Positions 62,155-64,000 of a DNA stretch of 64,000 nucleotides are shown here, in pieces. The notes under the pieces are model-generated. The model was not told the DNA's origin. It was given only the letters and a program-made list of their open reading frames with translations, and ran no database searches. Position numbers and translations under genes: made by a program. Every line of letters starts with the position of its first letter. Within the stretch, counting starts at the first letter, position 1. This DNA comes from Nitrososphaerota archaeon. GTDB taxonomy: Archaea; Thermoproteota; Nitrososphaeria; Nitrososphaerales; Nitrosopumilaceae. The stretch spans positions 37,169-101,168 of the forward strand of contig VBPL01000038.1 of NCBI GenBank assembly GCA_005877205.1, written 5' to 3'.

Positions 62155-62352
62155 ATGGACACGATTAAGGATGGGGCTAAAAAACTCGGTTCAGTATGTG
62201 CGGATTGTAAACATCCTAAGACAAGACATATGAGAGCAACATATCATGACGAGCAGAGACAAACTATGTCATCAACGAAGACGATCGATTCCGAATGTCT
62301 GGAGTGCAGAAAGGAAGGTAAGAAGTGCGAACGCTTTAGACCGTCGAAATAA
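62155..62352 (+). CDS. Transposon passenger protein E, four-cysteine zinc-binding protein
   Basis: 65 aa. Cysteine pairs CADC (near residue 15) and CLEC (near 48), plus a late cysteine in KKCERF, with basic ends and an RHMR segment: a likely small zinc finger. Leaderless ATG from the TATA box upstream. Ends 51 bp inside the right inverted repeat. Confidence 0.5.
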   Translation: MDTIKDGAKKLGSVCADCKHPKTRHMRATYHDEQRQTMSSTKTIDSECLECRKEGKKCERFRPSK

Positions 62353-62403
62353 TATGTGTTTGATGTTTCAGTTACTCCGTTTATTCTATTAGTGGTTTGA
62401 ATT

Positions 62404-62456
62404 TTCATGTCCCGATGGGAACACGGAGAAGCATGTCCCATGGTAGCCCCAGTTCC
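62404..62456 (-). repeat. Right terminal inverted repeat (53 bp)
   Basis: Reverse complement of 58747-58799 with one mismatch; tip at 62456. Directly followed by TTAAAAAA. Confidence 0.9.
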
Positions 62457-62464
62457 TTAAAAAA
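62457..62464. repeat. Target-site duplication, right (TTAAAAAA)
   Basis: Second copy of the 8-bp duplication, in the tract preceding the 3' end of PEFG-CTERM gene 4. Without the element the junction would match the intergenic sequence between paralogs 2 and 3. Confidence 0.9.
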
Positions 62465-62481
62465 TGAAAAAGTAGAGTGTT

Positions 62482-63030
62482 CTAGTATTTTGGCATGAAT
62501 CTTAGCCCAGTCTTTGCGGATACTGCAATTATTGATATGATTGCAATTGCAAGTACTAGAGCTGCGATAGGACCAAACTCTGGAATTGCTGGTGCTTCGC
62601 CGGCAAGTTGGAATACAACTTGGTTGGTTCTTGCTTGCTCGTCTCCTTGCTGTACAAAGATCTTGAACTGCCCGTTCTCGAACATGAGAGGACTTGCGGT
62701 GTTTATCTTCGTTGAAAAGTCTCCATTACTATCAAGCGATAATTGAGCTGCGGCTACTACGTTACCAGATGGACTGATTACTTTCATAGCTACATCTTGG
62801 CCTGGGTATGGATTCTTTACATGACCATTTACCATGATTACGGAATTGTGATCATATACAGATTTGTCGGTTGTCACCGTAATTGGTATTGGTGGAGACT
62901 GAATGTTACTGCTTGTCTCATTGCAGTCAGGGCATGCTAGGTAAGGGTTATCTGCAAAGGCAGGCACAACGCCTACTACAGCTGCCGTAGCAAGAATAGC
63001 GATCAACGCATATTCTTTGTGAGTACTCAT
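62482..63030 (-). CDS. PEFG-CTERM surface protein 4 (short)
   Basis: 182 aa, about 60% of paralog 3. Signal peptide MSTHKEYALIAILATAAVVG then VVPAFADNPYLAC; one beta-sandwich domain (VTTDKSVYDHNSVIMVNGHV) and the tail PEFGPIAALVLAIAIISII plus AVSAKTGLRFMPKY. Compared with paralog 3, the middle of the ectodomain is missing. The promoter region, signal peptide and last 110 bp match paralog 3 nearly base for base. Confidence 0.85.
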   Translation of the reverse strand: MSTHKEYALIAILATAAVVGVVPAFADNPYLACPDCNETSSNIQSPPIPITVTTDKSVYDHNSVIMVNGHVKNPYPGQDVAMKVISPSGNVVAAAQLSLDSNGDFSTKINTASPLMFENGQFKIFVQQGDEQARTNQVVFQLAGEAPAIPEFGPIAALVLAIAIISIIAVSAKTGLRFMPKY

Positions 63031-64000
63031 CTTGTCTGCGATTAAGTAGAATGGATATTTATGTATATTTAAAAAAGATTCCGTTACCTTATAGGTTGAT
63101 TTTCTTGATTTTTGGCTTGTTACCTCCGGTTGATGGCAGTTAATAATTTCTAATAGAGTTCTTTTAAGTACGATATTTGATTCTACTCTATGAATATCAC
63201 ATCACATTTGGCAAATCTTACTAGCCATATTGCAGCTTGTTCCAATGATCTTGTTTTAACGCTTGCGCATCAGTAAAAACAGTAATTCGTGTTATTCGTG
63301 ACGTTATTAAGAACATTAGCAACTATGGCATTAGCAGGCCTTTGTCCTTTTCATGGCATTGATAATGTATAGTGATAATCAACAAACTAACAGATTTACT
63401 AGAGAATCAAATGAACATACAGAAATAGAACTCAAAATAAAAATGAAACCGATTTTTGTGTTGGAAAGATTATATACATTTTGGATAGGCAGGACTATCA
63501 AGAGTGAGGTTTCAATGTCGTTCTTTTTTCTACTTCTATAATATCTTCATACTCATACCATATGCGTAACAAGCTCCGTGTTTTTGATCTTAGTATCATG
63601 ATTGTCATTACTTGATCTTTTATACCGTCAAAATATGCATAATCAAATCACATTGCTAAATATTTAGCCAAATCAGATCTTACTTTAATTTAAAATGAGT
63701 ATGTTTGATTACGAGGTAGTACTAATAGAAATTTCTGCATCGTTTGAAGAAAATTCTCTAATAGTATGTTGTATTTCTTGATTATTTGTTTGTATAGCTT
63801 CAATGTTGATTTTTCGAGCAGTAGGAATTCCATCGTTGCTAATCAAATGATTTCATGGATGGGAAAATTAGTATCTGATAAATTTACTCTGACTGGTATT
63901 TTGAATAAGTTCACCATTTGTTCTCCTTTCTATCTTAATTCCACAAGTTTCTGTTGACGCTTTTCTTTCTAAATCTATATGAAGTCAACATAGTTTTGTG
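63031..64000. other. 970-bp gene-poor right end with transposase debris
   Basis: It holds the promoter of paralog 4, a possible 45-aa minus-strand frame (63709-63846, ISNDGIPTARKINIEAIQTN and more, with a TTG start), and a transposase remnant at the edge. Between about 63100 and 63700 I see no supportable gene, RNA or repeat. Confidence 0.5.
63880..64000 (-). pseudogene. Remnant of IS6-like transposase C-terminus
   Basis: Minus-strand reading gives NYVDFI, a stop and a one-base shift, then LERKASTETCGIKIERR and LIQNTSQ. This aligns with the transposase C-terminus of the nearby element (NYIRRHEGLDGKTPSEACGI, then KIEG... and LIQNASKN). It is broken by stop and frameshift and continues beyond the window. 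Different enough to be an older, related copy rather than a fresh duplicate. Confidence 0.7.

Larger units (their letters stand above)
58747..62456. mobile_element. 3.71-kb IS6-like transposon with passenger genes
   Basis: Bounded by 53-bp inverted repeats (one mismatch) and an 8-bp target duplication. Tips read GGAACTGGGGCTACC, fitting the GGnnCTG ends of the IS6 family, whose members also make 8-bp duplications. Contents, left to right: a 104-aa ORF and the transposase (minus strand), then an AbrB-like regulator and five small genes (plus strand). Classical IS6 elements are about 0.8-1 kb with a single gene, so this is an unusually large, cargo-carrying form. Its position splits a tandem pair of surface-protein genes. 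Confidence 0.88.

Noticed and set aside
55825..62590. Repeated blocks of the PEFG genes as a possible CRISPR array
   Set aside because: Repeats are about 115 bp, lie inside coding 3' ends, are spaced by whole genes and there are only four; no cas genes.
63353..63541. 62-aa plus-strand frame near the right edge
   Set aside because: Unlike protein in composition at its end, no promoter or ribosome site, and no neighbour in support.

Overview
The window reads as the chromosome of an AT-rich member of the Thaumarchaeota (Nitrososphaeria, the ammonia-oxidising archaeal lineage). Evidence: archaeal ribosomal proteins S2, S4, S13, S27e and L44e, RNA polymerase subunit N, TFE, NAC, thermosome, archaeal GluRS, aTrm56, TATA boxes about 25 nt upstream of start codons (often leaderless), cobalamin genes, and four proteins ending in the PEFG-CTERM sorting tail known from thaumarchaea. 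The exact genus is not decided by what I can see.

Layout. 1-2.9 kb (minus): TFE start, aTrm56, HflX, AbrB-PhoU regulator. 2.9-6.7 kb (plus): PUA protein, NAC, RNase H-like protein, zinc-ribbon protein, small conserved protein, UbiD decarboxylase. 6.7-9.3 kb (minus): heme o synthase, Lrp regulator, aspartate-semialdehyde dehydrogenase. 9.3-13.6 kb (plus): five-gene cobalamin operon (aminotransferase-like decarboxylase, CobQ lacking its glutaminase domain, CbiB, CobS, CobY); CobT lies at 36.6 kb. 13.5-24.1 kb: S27e/L44e, adenine deaminase, thermosome, PfkB kinase, secreted repeat protein, GMP synthase, secreted HExxH protein. 24.2-35.2 kb (minus): small conserved proteins, Rieske ferredoxin, FAH-family protein, GluRS, then the isoprenoid and translation cluster GGPP synthase, Idi, isopentenyl phosphate kinase, mevalonate kinase, MEMO, S2, enolase, RpoN. 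With the UbiD gene at 5.4 kb this fits the archaeal modified mevalonate pathway. A tRNA-Leu(GAG) sits at 35.2 kb. 35.4-44.6 kb: NAD(P)HX epimerase, MBL hydrolase, CobT, GlmS, an integrase remnant, S4/S13, and a ChlI-like ATPase/VWA/winged-helix triad. 45-48 kb: a 1005-aa surface protein. 48-53.7 kb: a cysteine desulfurase broken by a frameshift, then LarE, LarC, malate/lactate dehydrogenase, LarB and a VIT-type transporter. 53.7-55.4 kb: a B12-radical SAM protein, possibly a membrane-lipid (GDGT ring) enzyme.

55.8-64 kb is the accessory region. Four PEFG-CTERM surface proteins form an array whose 3' ends are nearly identical at DNA level. Between the third and fourth sits the main discovery of the window: a 3.71-kb transposon (58747-62456) with 53-bp terminal inverted repeats (one mismatch) and a perfect 8-bp target duplication TTAAAAAA on each side. 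It encodes an IS6-like DDE transposase with an N-terminal SWIM finger, a divergently transcribed AbrB-like regulator over a pair of palindromic operators, and six small passenger genes of unknown function. A decayed remnant of a related transposase lies at the right edge of the window, so this family has been active here more than once.
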